From Blastobasis lacticolella (lineage: Eukaryota > Arthropoda > Insecta > Lepidoptera > Blastobasidae): a stretch of DNA of 64,000 nt. Below are positions 1 to 11,029 of the stretch, in pieces. The number at the start of each line of letters is the position of its first letter. The first letter of the stretch is position 1. The notes beneath the pieces are model-generated. The model saw only the letters and a list, made by a program, of their open reading frames with translations, had not been told where the DNA came from and searched no databases. The translations under genes and the position numbers were made by a program. The stretch spans positions 17,149,001-17,213,000 of the forward strand of contig LR990054.1 of assembly GCA_905147135.1 (NCBI GenBank), given 5' to 3'.

Positions 1-81
1 TTATTTGAAAGCCAGTTTGATCGAGATGGTTCTAACTTTGTTTCATTAAAATGGGTCAGTAGTATAGGAAATATTTGAGTA
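1..81 (+). repeat. Family H repeat, cut by window edge
   Basis: The first 81 bases match, with scattered substitutions, the stretch beginning near 57100 ('ttatttgaaagccag' followed by 'atcgagatggttct'). The copy at 57 kb continues upstream through 'acggatggaccgatttgga', so this copy is probably cut by the window edge. It looks like an old interspersed retroposon; no coding capacity is seen. Confidence 0.6.
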
Positions 82-89
82 CCATTGTA

Positions 90-690
90 TTTGTACAGTT
101 GGTCGGGTGTTTTCCGACGTTTTTCGGTCGGTTATGTTATTTTAATCCCCGACGAAATAATAAGAGTGCTATTTAAAAAGTGTTTTTTCGGTCGGATAAG
201 TAAGTTATGTATATAAAATATAATGATCTCGGCTTTAAGTCCGCCAATTGTGTTATTGTGCAATAAAGTTTTAAATAAATAAAATGCATAAAATAATAAC
301 TCCCACCCTGACTCCGATCCTGCGAGTAGCTCGAGCATCTTAACGGGGAATGGCATCGGCAGGCTCAATTATGGCAACTCAAAGACTCTTGTACTGCGCT
401 AAGAATTGTATAGTTGGAGCTCGCAATTTGCAGGATGGAATGTCGCGTCGCCTTTGCGCTCGGTTGGCTGGCGAGCCTTTACTCTCGGAACTGACGATAG
501 GGGGAGCAATTCGTAGAATTTACGCGCCAATTGAATTAATGACATAATTCTATAATAGAACGGCGTAAAAGATACCTACGACTGTCGGTTATATAACCGA
601 AGTCGTCGGTAAAATTTGGACAAAGTCTACCTACATTATAAAAATAATCTTTATTTCAGACCATAAGATCCATACATAGTAATCCAAGAT
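90..690. other. No recognisable feature
   Basis: AT-rich DNA with two short 'cggtcgg' motifs (about 124-132 and 190-197). The short open frames on both strands show no domain and no splice-site pairing. Nothing else is supported. Confidence 0.5.
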
Positions 691-708
691 ATGAAATAGA
701 AATAGGTA

Positions 709-1056
709 ATATAGGTTTTAAGACTTTCGTGGCTATTCACTACACTTTCACTACACATATTATCGGGTTTGTTACCACGGTTAGTATTGTTGTTACCTCG
801 ATATTTCGACGCAGTTGCATGCGTCATGGCCACGAGTTGACTGGTGCCGCTGTGTGAAGTCGCTCCTAAGGACAGACATATCGGTCCACCCTCTTTCGGA
901 TTCGACGATTACCCTCACTTTGAACTCTCGAACCACTACCATTGTTACTCGCTTGATTCCCGCGACACACGAAACTCACTACGTCTTTACGCGAAACTCG
1001 AGGTAAAAACAATACTAACCGTGGTAACAAACCCGATAATATGTGTAGTGAAAGTG
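709..1056. mobile_element. Fold-back element F, copy 1
   Basis: The left arm (about 711-795, 'gactttcgtggctattcac', then 'cactacactttcactacaca') is complementary to the right arm (about 1008-1058, 'gtggtaacaaacccgataat'). The arms enclose about 200 bp of unrelated sequence. The element is flanked by the 12-bp direct repeat TAGAAATAGGTA at 697-708 and 1057-1068, read as a target-site duplication. Related copies lie at 31360-31465 and 39478-39567. The exact ends are ambiguous by a few bases because other copies also end in 'gaaata'. Confidence 0.7.
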
Positions 1057-1068
1057 TAGAAATAGGTA

Positions 1069-1132
1069 CATCATCATCATCATCTTGGCGTTAGAGGGCG
1101 ACGAGGGCCCAGGGTCCGCCTTCCTGCTTAAA
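1069..1132 (-). mobile_element. SINE-A fragment (3' end)
   Basis: 'catcatcatcatcttggcg' followed by 'cgagggcccagggtccgcc' matches the reverse complement of the 3' end of SINE-A elsewhere (for example 13740-13820). It is bounded by TAGAAATAGGTACA at 1057-1070 and 1133-1146, so it appears to have inserted at a second copy of the same target word that flanks the neighbouring fold-back element. Confidence 0.65.
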
Positions 1133-1297
1133 TAGAAATAGGTACAACTTATATTAACTAACCTAGATTATAATGTAAATAGGTAATTGAAGTTATAACA
1201 GCAATAAACCAAAATATTCTCCCAAAAAAATTATGGTTTCCTTTGCGGACAGACTACAGTGTCCAATTGTTAGGTACTGGAACGATGTCCATACGGG

Positions 1298-1354
1298 ATA
1301 TTGGCCGGTTTTGTTCAGTAAATGTACTATTTACTGAACAAAACCGGCCAATAT
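1298..1354. repeat. Perfect 26-bp inverted repeat (hairpin)
   Basis: Arms at 1298-1323 and 1329-1354 are exact reverse complements, separated by only five bases (gtact). The arms contain the core 'ggccggttttgttcag'. The open frame that crosses it is a by-product of the palindrome. Confidence 0.85.
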
Positions 1355-1369
1355 ATAACTCGTGCTCTT

Positions 1370-2140
1370 TGCTGGACGAAACTGGTCTAGATGTACCTAA
1401 AGAACATAATGTTTCAGTAACAAGTAGGTATGTTAAACTAAACTAAAATTTACTTTTTTAAGTCTTAATTTATTTTGTAATACTAATATTATGGACATTT
1501 GTCTGAAATAAAGATATATTGTATTGATATTGTAAAACTATGAAAAAACAAATAAGTTGGCTAGAGTAATTACTGGTATGTCGGTCCTCACGGTTGCAAT
1601 GGCTCTGATTTTGTGACTGGTTTATTTCGCAGTCTCAGTTTATTGGTCAAGTGTTCAGCGAAGTTGACAAGTACAGAGTGAGTACACCGGTGTAAACCGA
1701 TGGGACAGTAGCGCTTACAGCGTACTGTCACTGTCACTGCCACTCGCCACTGTCCTTGACCAATGTAAGGAGCTGTCCTAATTGGCAACGGTCGTACGAT
1801 CGTATAAACTTGTAAAATACGACTTCATTTCTAAATATGTAATGTGAAAACGAAGGGGCGTTTTTATCAGTCTCTAGTAGATACGCATAGGATAATTAAA
1901 AATTATAATTGCTTAATAGGATTTTGTCAATAATTAAGTATATTTTACTTGTTTCAGGTAACTGTTTACAACGTTAAGAAATATCAATAATCTACAAAAG
2001 GGACGAAGGAGTTGCTGCGTATTGTTGTAAGTTCTTAGAATTCAAGGAACATTTATGTAAGTCATTATGACAGACGTCAGAAACCTCAACAAAGTTTTGT
2101 ACTTGTAATATTTTCCAAACTATTGAACGAATTTCGGAGT
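1370..2140. other. Mostly unique DNA, one MITE half-site
   Basis: No gene is recognised. At 1771-1795 'gctgtcctaattggcaacgg' matches the left end of the small inverted-repeat element at 18588-18697; no partner end was identified nearby. Confidence 0.4.
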
Positions 2141-2142
2141 GT

Positions 2143-2212
2143 CGGTACCGTAGTGGTTACGGAAATCGACTCGCAAGCGAGACGTCCGGGTTCGAATCCT
2201 AGATACCATTTT
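2143..2212 (+). mobile_element. tRNA-like SINE head, decayed
   Basis: A degenerate box A ('ccgtagtggttacgg') is followed after about 20 bases by a box B ('ccgggttcgaatcc'). The intervening 'cgactcgcaagcgag' is shared with the SINE-A head at 13531. Neither a proper five-pair anticodon stem nor an acceptor stem can be drawn, so this is an orphan SINE head rather than a functional tRNA. Confidence 0.6.
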
Positions 2213-2214
2213 AC

Positions 2215-3245
2215 ATTTTCATACTCAACTTTAAGACAATAAATATTTACAGACGAATTCGCTAAGTTTGACTTTTATTTGGGGATAGTATTTTAATAAC
2301 AAACAAATTGCACATTTTGGCACTTACGTATCGGTCCGCGTTCCAAAATTGATATGACACAACAATGCGTGATACGACAATGGCCCTTATTCTATGAGCA
2401 ACGCGTTCCAGTTTGGTCTGTCAGTGAAAATAAACAAAAGACAACAGGCCTTAAGATAGCATGGGTATAGTGGGCCCTTTTCGTTACCTAAGCGTATACT
2501 CGTCCCTAATGGTGACTATCTTCACCATTAGGTTCATGGATTTATAAACTGCTGGTTTCGTAAATCAAATTATGTTTCGTTTATTAATTTTCATGAGCGG
2601 CTTACTTTTCATTGAGAAACGTGAGATTCTATCCAATCTGAAGTAACGGGATACCGTTATCCGAAAATACAGCCTGCGTTTATTCCACCGTCTGTTAATT
2701 ACACTAATAGCAATCTCAAATTTTGTTTGATTAATTTTAATTAAGCCTCGGACAGGGCCTGCCACAGAGTCTGTTAGCGTCCTTTTCGCACAAGAGAACG
2801 CGAATAAACCCCACTTTGGAATTAAATTAAGTTCCCCTCCAGAATGTAGGTTAATTCTTTCCTCCAATTCAGTTAAGACAAACTCCTGATTAACACACAA
2901 ACTTCCGAGGAAGCGCCGGGAACGGTTAACGGTTTTGAATAAAAACTTTTTACGCGCGCATTCCGCGCTTCCGTGAGGTTCTTTTTTCGAATCTTTTGGC
3001 TGGGTCTGGCCGCTTGAATTTTCATCTGCGACAGTCGGGATAGATGACGAAATTAAACGGCGCGTCTGTCTCGATTAGTTCCTACTCACCATTCATCCTA
3101 TCAGCGCGGTGGTTTGGTTGCATTTGTAAAATCTATTCTGGTAATCTGTTGCGTTATTAATAATATAAAATTTAAAAAAAGATACTTTTTATGTGTTATC
3201 GAGAGGCGAGCTGTATTAACAATGTAAAAATACTAAGTTACCACA
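2215..3245. other. No recognisable feature
   Basis: AT-rich, apparently unique DNA. A small hairpin, 'ctaatggtga' and 'tcaccattag', lies at about 2506-2532. The 111-codon minus-strand frame at 2565-2900 has no recognisable domain. Confidence 0.4.
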
Positions 3246-3314
3246 AGGCAGTGTTGCCAAGAAGAATCACCAATATTACGGTGCATCATCATCAAATTTA
3301 CCACATTTTTGGGA

Positions 3315-3390
3315 TTTTTTTTTTTTTTTTTTTTGCCCAACGCAAAGGAAATGGGCACCCTTCGGTAATGCGGTTGGAAGGGAGGAGGTG
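3315..3390 (-). mobile_element. Poly(A)-tailed retroposon piece nested in hAT remnant
   Basis: A run of about 18 T is followed by 'gcccaacgcaaaggaaatgg' and 'gcacccttcggtaatgcgg'. A second copy with the same T-run and 'cgcaaaggaagtcggcacc' lies at 10256-10318. On the minus strand this is a 3' end with a poly(A) tail. Confidence 0.55.
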
Positions 3391-3440
3391 AACTCTTATT
3401 ATCGTGAATAATTACTTATTCTATTTTATATTATGTTATT

Positions 3441-3707
3441 TCAGTCACTTTCAATAGTTATAGTTGATTTAGTTTTGTTGTACATAGATACATCAACTTT
3501 ATTTAACATATCTTTATTGGATTCAAACTGAACACATGTGTTGTTGTTTATTTTAATGGCTTGTTTTGCCAATAGATTGCCGGTTATAGTATCTTTTATC
3601 AGTTTATCTATCTTTTTTGTTTTGATGTCATTTACCATGCTAAATATTCTTTCGCATTCTGCGTTAGAGTGGGGCAAATACAGTATACTCAAAAATACGG
3701 TAACTTT
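3441..3707 (-). pseudogene. hAT transposase C-terminal (hATC dimerisation) remnant
   Basis: Reading the minus strand gives 'LPHSNAECERIFSMVND' followed by 'IKTKKIDKL', a close match to the hATC dimerisation motif at the C-terminus of hAT-superfamily transposases. The frame closes at 3441. Upstream of about 3707 the open frame runs into the element's terminal region and is not transposase. The catalytic Asp/Asp/Glu regions and BED finger are absent, so no active enzyme can be made. It sits inside the 3249-3806 element, which explains the termini. Confidence 0.85.
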
Positions 3708-3839
3708 CAAATACAGTATTTTATGACTACGGTAGGTGGCAGAACTTGGGAAAAAATATATAATTACGGTAAGTCCACCGTAGTTACGGTGCACTTGGCA
3801 ACACTGCCACAAGAGCACAAATTGTTTATATAAATTTTT

Positions 3840-5340
3840 TTTTTAATCCTACCTAACCAGTGTTACGTGTGTTCAACAAGGCAGCCTACAGATGTTCCGA
3901 TTCCCAGTATGACTAAATCTACCTAACCGAAGCACACTCATACTAGACGAGTGCGAGTCCGAGCAAGCGGACCGAGGACCCGATACTTACGCCCTACCTA
4001 AACCTATCAGAACGCTCCTAGCCCAAATAAGGCCTAATCCTAACGACCCAACCTGCTTAATATAAACCTACAAACCTACCTACCGTCACAAATATCTCTT
4101 TCAGGTCGGTCCTTCATGTCTAAAAATCGTGGCCGTGGGATTCCATTCGGCAACGGATAAATAGTCTCCAGCTACCTCTGTTTGCGGCAATTTTGACGAT
4201 TTGATAGAAAGTTGATTTTTGTACCTCTTTTACCAACTAAAAGACCATCTAGACGTCGGAACGATAACCCATTCTAAAAGCCTACCTATCCAAGACCCCA
4301 ACCTAACTTAAGGTCTGCCAGAGCACCAATGCTACGTACCTACTACGCTTTCGTAACCACGTGCCTTCAATTGCATTATCCGGCTCTAAGATAGGTGATT
4401 AACCACGTAAACATGTCAGTCCACCGAAGCACTTCAGCTCACTAATCGTATCGGCACCCACTTATCCCGATGTCGGATTGACAGACACTCTCCTGTGGCG
4501 CTATTACGTATTTCTAAAGCTTTAGTTTGGCTTTCGTATGATTGGCTAACGTCCGTTTAGCGTTTTTTTTGTTTGTGCTCGATTGCACTAAAATTAAGCG
4601 ATGCTAAAGTTGGCGCCTTAAGAGATTCCTAAGCATTTAGGCGTCACAAAATCGGCGTTATAAAGTTAAGAGTTTAGTTTTCACTGTTTTTAGTGTTTTG
4701 ATTGTCGATCAAAAATATTATGCGATACAACACAAGCCGCAATGCAGAAAACTGATTGGTACACGCTCATTGTATCTACACGATAAAACGCAAGAATACT
4801 TGTACTTGTTTGAATCAAACTGCGAGTGTTCTCAATTCGCGAACCGTTCACGTCACGTCAAAAGTGAATATGCGACCGAAGAAGGAGCATGCCTGTCTAG
4901 GACTTCGCCTATACACTCTAGCCTTCGCGATAACGAAACGAATTCGTGCGGAACGAAAACGTCGGATACCTAATTGCACCACTGAACTGTTTATGTCGGG
5001 ATACTCTTATCCCGGTCCGTTGTTGAAAGACTTGAAAGGTTAGTTAGCCAACTCCCGATTGGCTGTTTGTACGATGGCTCGATGATGTTTTTTATTGCTC
5101 AAAACAGATGGGGTAACACGTTCGAAATCTGAAAGGAGTAGCCAGTGTTTTAACGGCTGATTTCTAATTTGGTAGCATGGGGTGGGAAGAGTGTTCTTTG
5201 CTCTCGCTTGGCTGTATGGTGTCTGGCAGAGTACGGATAATATAGCACCAACTCTATCAGCTGACGAAGGTGGCTACAATGACAATGCGGCAGGCCGGCA
5301 GCTAAACAGTTGATACTAATCCTTTCATAGTATAAAATCA
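3840..5340. other. Unique DNA with CCTA-rich, C/A-biased first half
   Basis: From 3840 to about 4340 the plus strand is rich in 'ctacctaacc', 'cctaatcctaac' and similar words; it is not a regular tandem repeat. Open frames at 4698-5043 and 5150-5341 show no domain. No gene is supported. Confidence 0.4.
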
Positions 5341-5343
5341 CAC

Positions 5344-5424
5344 AAAAGTCGCTATTGGATTGCGGGGGACATGGTCAGACGTCCGACCTAGGTCGGCTCG
5401 CCCGCGCAATCGAAAGCGACTTTA
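5344..5424. repeat. Imperfect hairpin with central 14-bp palindrome
   Basis: 'aaagtcgct' to 'attgcg' on the left pairs with 'cgcaatcgaaagcgacttt' on the right. The interior contains CCGACCTAGGTCGG (5383-5396), a perfect palindrome. It abuts the family G retroposon that starts near 5428. Confidence 0.6.
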
Positions 5425-5427
5425 TTT

Positions 5428-5631
5428 CATACTAGCAGCCGCCCCGGCTTCGCACGTGTACCACTACGGGTACACGGGTATATAGCCTATGTCACCCGGG
5501 GATAGTGTAGCTTCCCAACGGTGAAAGAATTTTTGAAATCGGTCCAGTAGTTTCGAAGCCTATTCAATACAAACAAACAAACAAAAAATCAAACCTTTCC
5601 TCTTTATAATATTAGTATAGATAGCGTAACG
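5428..5631 (+). mobile_element. Family G retroposon copy
   Basis: It starts 'actagcagccgccccggctt', carries 'ggtgaaagaatttttgaaat' and 'cggtccagtagtttcgaag', and ends 'tataatattagtatagat'. This layout (actagc..., cgacttcgtccgcgtgg, aaaatcggttcagtagtt, tataatattagtatagat) is a very common lepidopteran retroposon. Other copies or pieces lie at 19083, 22899, 23298, 38537, 42827 and 60890. Confidence 0.75.
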
Positions 5632-5867
5632 ATTAGTATGGACTATCTTTCTGCCTCGTAGATCGGCTCTGCCGCAGTGTCGTAAGAAGAGTACATTAGA
5701 GGCCGACAGGACCACCGTAGAACAGGTGACATGTAGTAGATATACACCCGTATTCAGAAACGTTACTATGAGGGAGGTCTCACAGTGCGCACGCACAGGG
5801 TTCCAATCCAAACAATACTTAAGTGTCGGTATGAGACCAATTGAAATGGACCGATCATATGCAAACA

Positions 5868-5937
5868 GATTAGAAAGTTAGCTACCTTCATGCTTATGGC
5901 TTCATATACTGGCAAGAAGGTAGCTAACTTTCCAATC
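5868..5937. repeat. 22-bp hairpin with pre-miRNA-like geometry
   Basis: Arms at 5868-5889 and 5916-5937 are complementary over 22 bp with one mismatch (core 'aaagttagctaccttc'), around a 26-nt loop. Pairing weakens outside the arms, where 'atcatatg' and 'catatgat' recur. It could be a microRNA precursor on either strand or the relic of a small inverted-repeat element; the sequence alone does not decide. Confidence 0.55.
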
Positions 5938-5939
5938 TC

Positions 5940-6335
5940 TTTGGATCATATGAGTAGAGCATAGGGCGTTCACTTAATAAAGAGCCGCCGTCAGAAGTGT
6001 CTTACTTCGCTTGCATGTAAACACTAATTTACTCAGACTAGGATTGTCCTTAATTAGACAAAGAATGGTCCTTACTTGACAAAGAATTGTCCGTCAACCT
6101 TCAATACGGGTATAGGGGGACGTACCAGCTAGAACCTCTGCGGAGGTCTACTCTCTTTTCTGTTGCGTTGAAATATCTATCCCCAAAATACCATTATAAT
6201 GCAAGTGCTGCTTCCGCTCACCCGCACATGTAGGAGTTAATTAATACGACGCCACCAAAGATGCTGGACACTGGTGGCTGGAGATCATGCGACTTGTGTT
6301 TAGCCAAATAAGTATTGAAAACGTTATTATAATAA
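5940..6335. other. No recognisable feature
   Basis: Near-unique DNA; a short imperfect repeat 'attgtcctt...gacaaagaat' occurs at 6046-6090. No coding signal. Confidence 0.4.
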
Positions 6336-6344
6336 TAACCATCT

Positions 6345-6480
6345 TGTCGTTAATGTCCCGGTTGTGCTCTCGCGCACGAGGGCCCGGGGCCCGCCTTGCC
6401 CATGATCCAGAATTTGGCAGATCAGGTAATTACAGTGGAGCGACTGCCACATGACCTGTGTGACCTTGCTACCTGTAAGA
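6345..6480 (-). mobile_element. SINE-A copy, 5' truncated
   Basis: Reverse complement of SINE-A: 'cttgtcgttaatgtcccgg', 'tgctctcgcgcacgagggcc', 'atgatccagaatttggcaga', then 'gtgaccttgctacctg'. The tRNA head is missing. Confidence 0.75.
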
Positions 6481-6699
6481 AAAGTAGGTAAGTAATGAAA
6501 TCGTTATTCGGTTTAAATATTTAACTAAGGAAACTTTACTAACCTTAAGTAAACTTGAGTAACCTTTAAAGTCTCCAGAGGGAAACTTTGAGAAGTCTCG
6601 CCTGGAACTGCGTCAAAGAATCACTATGGACCAATGAAACATTAATCGTCAACAAAACAGACTCGGATTTTCATTCTGTTTCATAAATAACGCAAATAT

Positions 6700-7030
6700 C
6701 TTGGCGTTTATGTACCGGTAGTGCTCCCGCGGGATAGAGCCCGGGGTCCGCCTCGATCATGACCCAGGATTTGGCAGATCAGATTTAATTAAAATTAAAC
6801 ATGTGCATGTACATACATACCTACCCATATAGTTTAAATTTTATATTTTATGGAAACAAAGTGTGAATAATAGACTAAGTATACATTTGTAACAAAAGAA
6901 AGCTGTTGATTCATGTTAATAAACAAAATAAAATAAAATACAGTGGAGCGGATGTCATCAGACCTCCGTGACCCTTCTACCAGGGAAACCTAATTGAATT
7001 GGATCATTGTTACAAATTCAGTCGCCTGAA
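6700..7030 (-). mobile_element. SINE-A copy split by a nested A-rich insertion
   Basis: SINE-A sequence runs 6700-6783 ('cttggcgtttatgtaccgg' to 'aggatttggcagatcag') and resumes at about 6940 ('acagtggagcggatgtcatc' to 'ttcagtcgcctgaat'). In intact copies these two parts are separated by only a few bases ('gtaatt'), so about 156 bp was inserted. Confidence 0.7.
6784..6939 (+). mobile_element. Retroposed fragment inserted in SINE-A
   Basis: AT-rich 156-bp insert whose 3' end is an A-rich run ('aataaacaaaataaaataaa'), as expected of a truncated LINE or SINE 3' end. The host SINE resumes immediately after it. The family is not recognised. Confidence 0.5.
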
Positions 7031-7031
7031 T

Positions 7032-10000
7032 ACAAGTCGCCGGCGGCGGCGCTCAGATAATACAAATATCAATTACATATTAACACGTGTAGGCGGAGTA
7101 TAATAATAGAATATTTTCACAGCCGCCATTCTTTTCTATCGATGTCCCTTTACGAGTAGGTATTTATTTACAGAACCTCTCCTTCACCATTGTAAAGGCG
7201 AGAATGACAGATAACGAATAGATCAAATAGAGGGAAAAAATATATTCGATACACCTTTTTCGAGAGAACACGCGTTTTTCAACACCCAAATACAATTTCC
7301 ACGCCCTTTTCTAAAAGGAAATAACAAATAGTCTCGTTGGTTCAGGGCGAACTCTTTCGTCGCCATGACGGGTTTCCGTTTTTCCCGCTCTTTTTGTATG
7401 TTTCATTTTTTACTGTTGGATGCTGTGATTTATTACGTCTTCAGCCTTGATATTGGCCGCAACAGATGGCTGATATTTGACCCCTTTTACGGCGATATGA
7501 GGGTTTTATTTGGGAATTATCATATATTTTTCAGATGGTTAAAGAATTATTTGATAACATACATACATATACAGATATACTTACGTAATAAGCTTCATAT
7601 TATAAAGTTAGTTGCGTAAAATTAAGTACTAAGTATTTCTCAAATTTTTCGAGCGACATGAAGGCGAATTTGTCTCTTCCTGGTACATCGCTTGAACGAC
7701 AGAATTAAATTACTGGCTGACAGATGCGTTCTACATTTCTTTTTCCCTCGCATCACGTCATTGGCTGATTGATTTTCGCGCGTTTTTCACACGGCAACGG
7801 CAATATTAGCCGCCGCCATTAACGTTGCGAGTCACTTCCCGATCGAATGTACGGAAAGTAACGTGACTGTAGTGAAGTAACGTAAAGCGACAGCAATTTC
7901 ATTTCGTTCCGTCGAAAATGCGATGAGCTGTAATTGATTTACGTTAATGGTGTATTTTAGGTTATATTCGGGGACATTCAGATGAACAAGATTCAGATGA
8001 CGGTGCGTTTATCTTCAACGTAGAGTGTTGAAAAAAGATTTTATCTTAATTTTTTATCATCAATGGCCAATATGAAGCATGATGAATGAAACTTTAAGAC
8101 CTAATCTGTTTGTTTTATTCCTAAACATTAGACTAAATCCGTGACTAAACCGTAGGCTAATAGTATTATTACGAAATACAATTACTATAATCTGGTTTTA
8201 CGTACGGAATTAGTCGTGCAAGGGGCCGGTTACTTCACCGCTACGGTCTAACCGTGCCCACACCATAACGAACGGAACCAAACGGCAAACGGTGACTCTC
8301 TGCCGGCTGCCCTAAATAACTTCACTTTTTATCGACACCATGACAACAAATTATACAAAAATGTTATTTTGAACATGTGCCCACTCGTCAAATAGGTAGG
8401 TACTTATTTGTACTTTATTGTTATTATTATTCCTGAACAGACAGGCAGTTGGAACAACTGATATGTCTGTATCGCATTATCCTTTGGCACAGATAAATAA
8501 AAACCTTCCAACAAATCGGGAAAAGTTCTGTTTATTCACTCAATTGTACTCGAAAATTATATTTCGCAAAGACAGGGCTTTATCAACCTAATCTTGTTTG
8601 TTTCAATTCTCGAGAGTAAATAAAGTGCGAATCAAATTCAATTGAGTCGCTCGCTGGAGGTCACCTTACCTTTCATTTGACGGTGAGGCCTATCCTTTGA
8701 ACAATGAAATCCTCATTCAAACAAACCTTAGTGAGTGCGGGCCTACAAACAAGTTATTTTTAAACGAAATTCAGCCTTATCGCTGTCAATTTAAAGTTGG
8801 AAATGGCCGAGACGGAACTGTGTTGCATTCCACAGACAAGTAGACCTGGCTTCAGACAGTAATCAGGTCACGTTCCTTTTTTGAAATGCGTGCGCTTTAG
8901 GCGTTCAAATTGCGCACGGTTAAATAATGAAGAGATTATTGTAATTCGTTTCACGATCAAATCGAAAGAAAACATCGACGGAATAATTCATTGGAGTTTT
9001 TGTGTACGTGTTCTTTTGATTACGGTAGACTAAAGCAAACAAACATGAAAATATTGTACAACTATTGAACTATACGTACAGTAATAAAGCCGCCATATTC
9101 TTTACATTTTCCCGCCTCTCGGTGTAGCCATTTTCCGGTCCAGTGGGTCCATCTAGTGACATAAAGCGTCACCTATATAATGTACACAGAAGTGTTCTTG
9201 TAGAACATTATGAGAGGGAATTTTATAGCCTTTGTGTAAACCTATAAAACTTTTCTATAGCGTGCCTACCTACAAAGTGTAGTAGTAATTGCTTACAAAT
9301 ACAAAGTCTAGTAATGGCGGCAAATTAAAAACACTGTTACAATGGCAATATGTAGGTAAACGAATTTTGTTTAAAATAAAGTGAGTACCTATGTTTACGC
9401 TTTGGTTTCATTGGAAGGTTAATCAAACTCGTTGAATGGTTTTTACATGAAATAGTAACAAACCAACATCCATGCGTAGGTACATAAATCATGAACGCAT
9501 ACGGTTAGTTTAAACATAAACCTAGCATTTATTTTTATTGGTAGCAAAAAATAACCCGGCCAAGTGCAGGTCAAGGGTTTCGTTTTATAAAATTGTGTCC
9601 AATCAATTCCTTGGTGCACACTCCGTCTCACACTTGACCGGTCTTTATTATTTGTAGGTTCCTACTAATGTGTACCTATGTAACTAGGAGAAGATTTTTT
9701 GTTTTCAAAAATTGGACTTGTCCTCCACCTTGGTGAGATGTGGTGAAACCCCTCCTTCCCCTCACGTGAAATTTACCCTATAATAGTTAAATAATTAAAT
9801 GTATTATACATATATTTTGCTTCATATGACATTAAAATAACTATATTAAGCATTATTAAAACCTAAGCGTTATCTATGTACAAATTTTTTTCTGTTAAAT
9901 TATCTTTTTTATTTAAATAATAATGTTCATTACCATTCTTGCGATAGAGAACTAACTAAATGACTCTGAAAACGCCTCAAAAGAACGCTTCATCAACCCC

Positions 10001-10250
10001 AATTAATTTTTAACTCTTATATATTAATTATATTTTGTTAGAGCAGTTATCCATATTCTCTAAAATTTCAAGTATCTATACTGGATCCAAATATAGATAC
10101 AGCCGATAGCGGAGATTTAGATTCTTTGCCGCCTACGCGTACGAAACCCAGAAAAACCTCCCCCGAAACATCGGTAACATCGTGTGTGATCGTGGCGAAG
10201 TTCGCATGCGTTGTACGTCCATTTCAATTAGGTATACTGCGTATTGTAGG
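7032..10250. other. Apparently unique AT-rich DNA
   Basis: The longest stretch in the window in which I see no repeat family. The 84-codon frame at 7365-7619 and the 62-codon frame at 9443-9631 lack domains and are consistent with chance. A small gene, non-coding RNA or enhancer could be missed; none is supported. Confidence 0.4.
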
Positions 10251-10255
10251 ACCGC

Positions 10256-10318
10256 ATTTTTTTTTTGCGCCCAGCGCAAAGGAAGTCGGCACCCTCCGGT
10301 ATTGCGGTTGGGAGTCGA
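10256..10318 (-). mobile_element. Poly(A)-tailed retroposon piece
   Basis: T-run followed by 'gcgcccagcgcaaaggaag' and 'tcggcaccctccggtattgc', matching the piece nested at 3315-3390. Read on the minus strand it ends in poly(A). Confidence 0.55.
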
Positions 10319-10730
10319 AAATCCTAGTTAAATACACGTATCGCTACTCTGTTTCTCCCAGACTGTTTGACTTCTTGTTTATTTATTTATTAGTTCATTT
10401 CACAGTTTAACAGCAGTTAATTACATGTAAAATATAAGTACATGATGGTTGAAATGCCAATGACAAAACTGCATTTTAAAATTTTGAATATATTTGACTA
10501 TAGCGGCGCAGTAAATTTTTGGAATTTCTTATTTAATTTTCATATTTAATTTATTCGCTGTTAAATGGTACAATATAGTTCTTATAAATATTTAGGTACA
10601 CCTTGTGGCACCAAAAGGCACTACGAGTGTCAGATAGTTAAATATAATTAATAATTAAACATGTCTTAGGATAACAAACAGCTCAAAGATATTGGTCAAA
10701 CCAAATTATCAAAACATTACTATACTATAT

Positions 10731-11012
10731 CATCATCATCACAGCCCGTAACAGTCCACTGCAGGACTTAGGGCCTCTCCCACTAAAGAGGAGGTTATTG
10801 CCATAATCTCCACGCTTGGCAGGCGGGTTGGAGATCGCAGTGTTTAAATGTAACAATGGAAAATGCTGCTGCCCATTTTCCAGACTACGGAGACACTTGA
10901 TCTTTTGCCTCGAAAACATTACGTCGCCTTGTACGACACCCATAAGTGTAAGGGGTTGGTGCTATTCTACTCTGCCGGACACCACACTACTATTACATAC
11001 CATACACACCAT
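10731..11012 (-). mobile_element. Retroposon C copy with 15-bp TSD
   Basis: Flanked by the exact direct repeat ATTACTATACTATAT at 10716-10730 and 11013-11027. The (GATGAT)n 3' tail, seen as 'catcatcatc' at 10731, puts the element on the minus strand. The body includes 'gtccactgcaggacttaggg', 'cgcttggcaggcgggttgga' and 'gtcgccttgtacgacaccca'. Long TSDs and a microsatellite tail are the marks of LINE-type target-primed retrotransposition. The open frames through the family are probably incidental. Confidence 0.9.
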
Positions 11013-11029
11013 ATTACTATACTATATGT

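Larger units (their letters stand above)
3249..3806 (-). mobile_element. hAT transposon remnant, internally deleted
   Basis: The ends are 13-bp inverted repeats, CAGTGTTGCCAAG at 3249 and its complement ending at 3806. Further partial complementarity extends inside ('ttacggtgca'). Flanks are ccacaagg (3241-3248) and ccacaaga (3807-3814), an 8-bp target duplication with one mismatch, which is the hAT length. The interior keeps part of a hAT transposase on the minus strand and has lost the N-terminal and catalytic region. A poly(T) retroposon piece is nested at 3315-3390. Confidence 0.85.

Noticed and set aside
2143..2212. Possible tRNA gene
   Set aside because: Anticodon and acceptor stems do not pair; it matches the SINE-A head.
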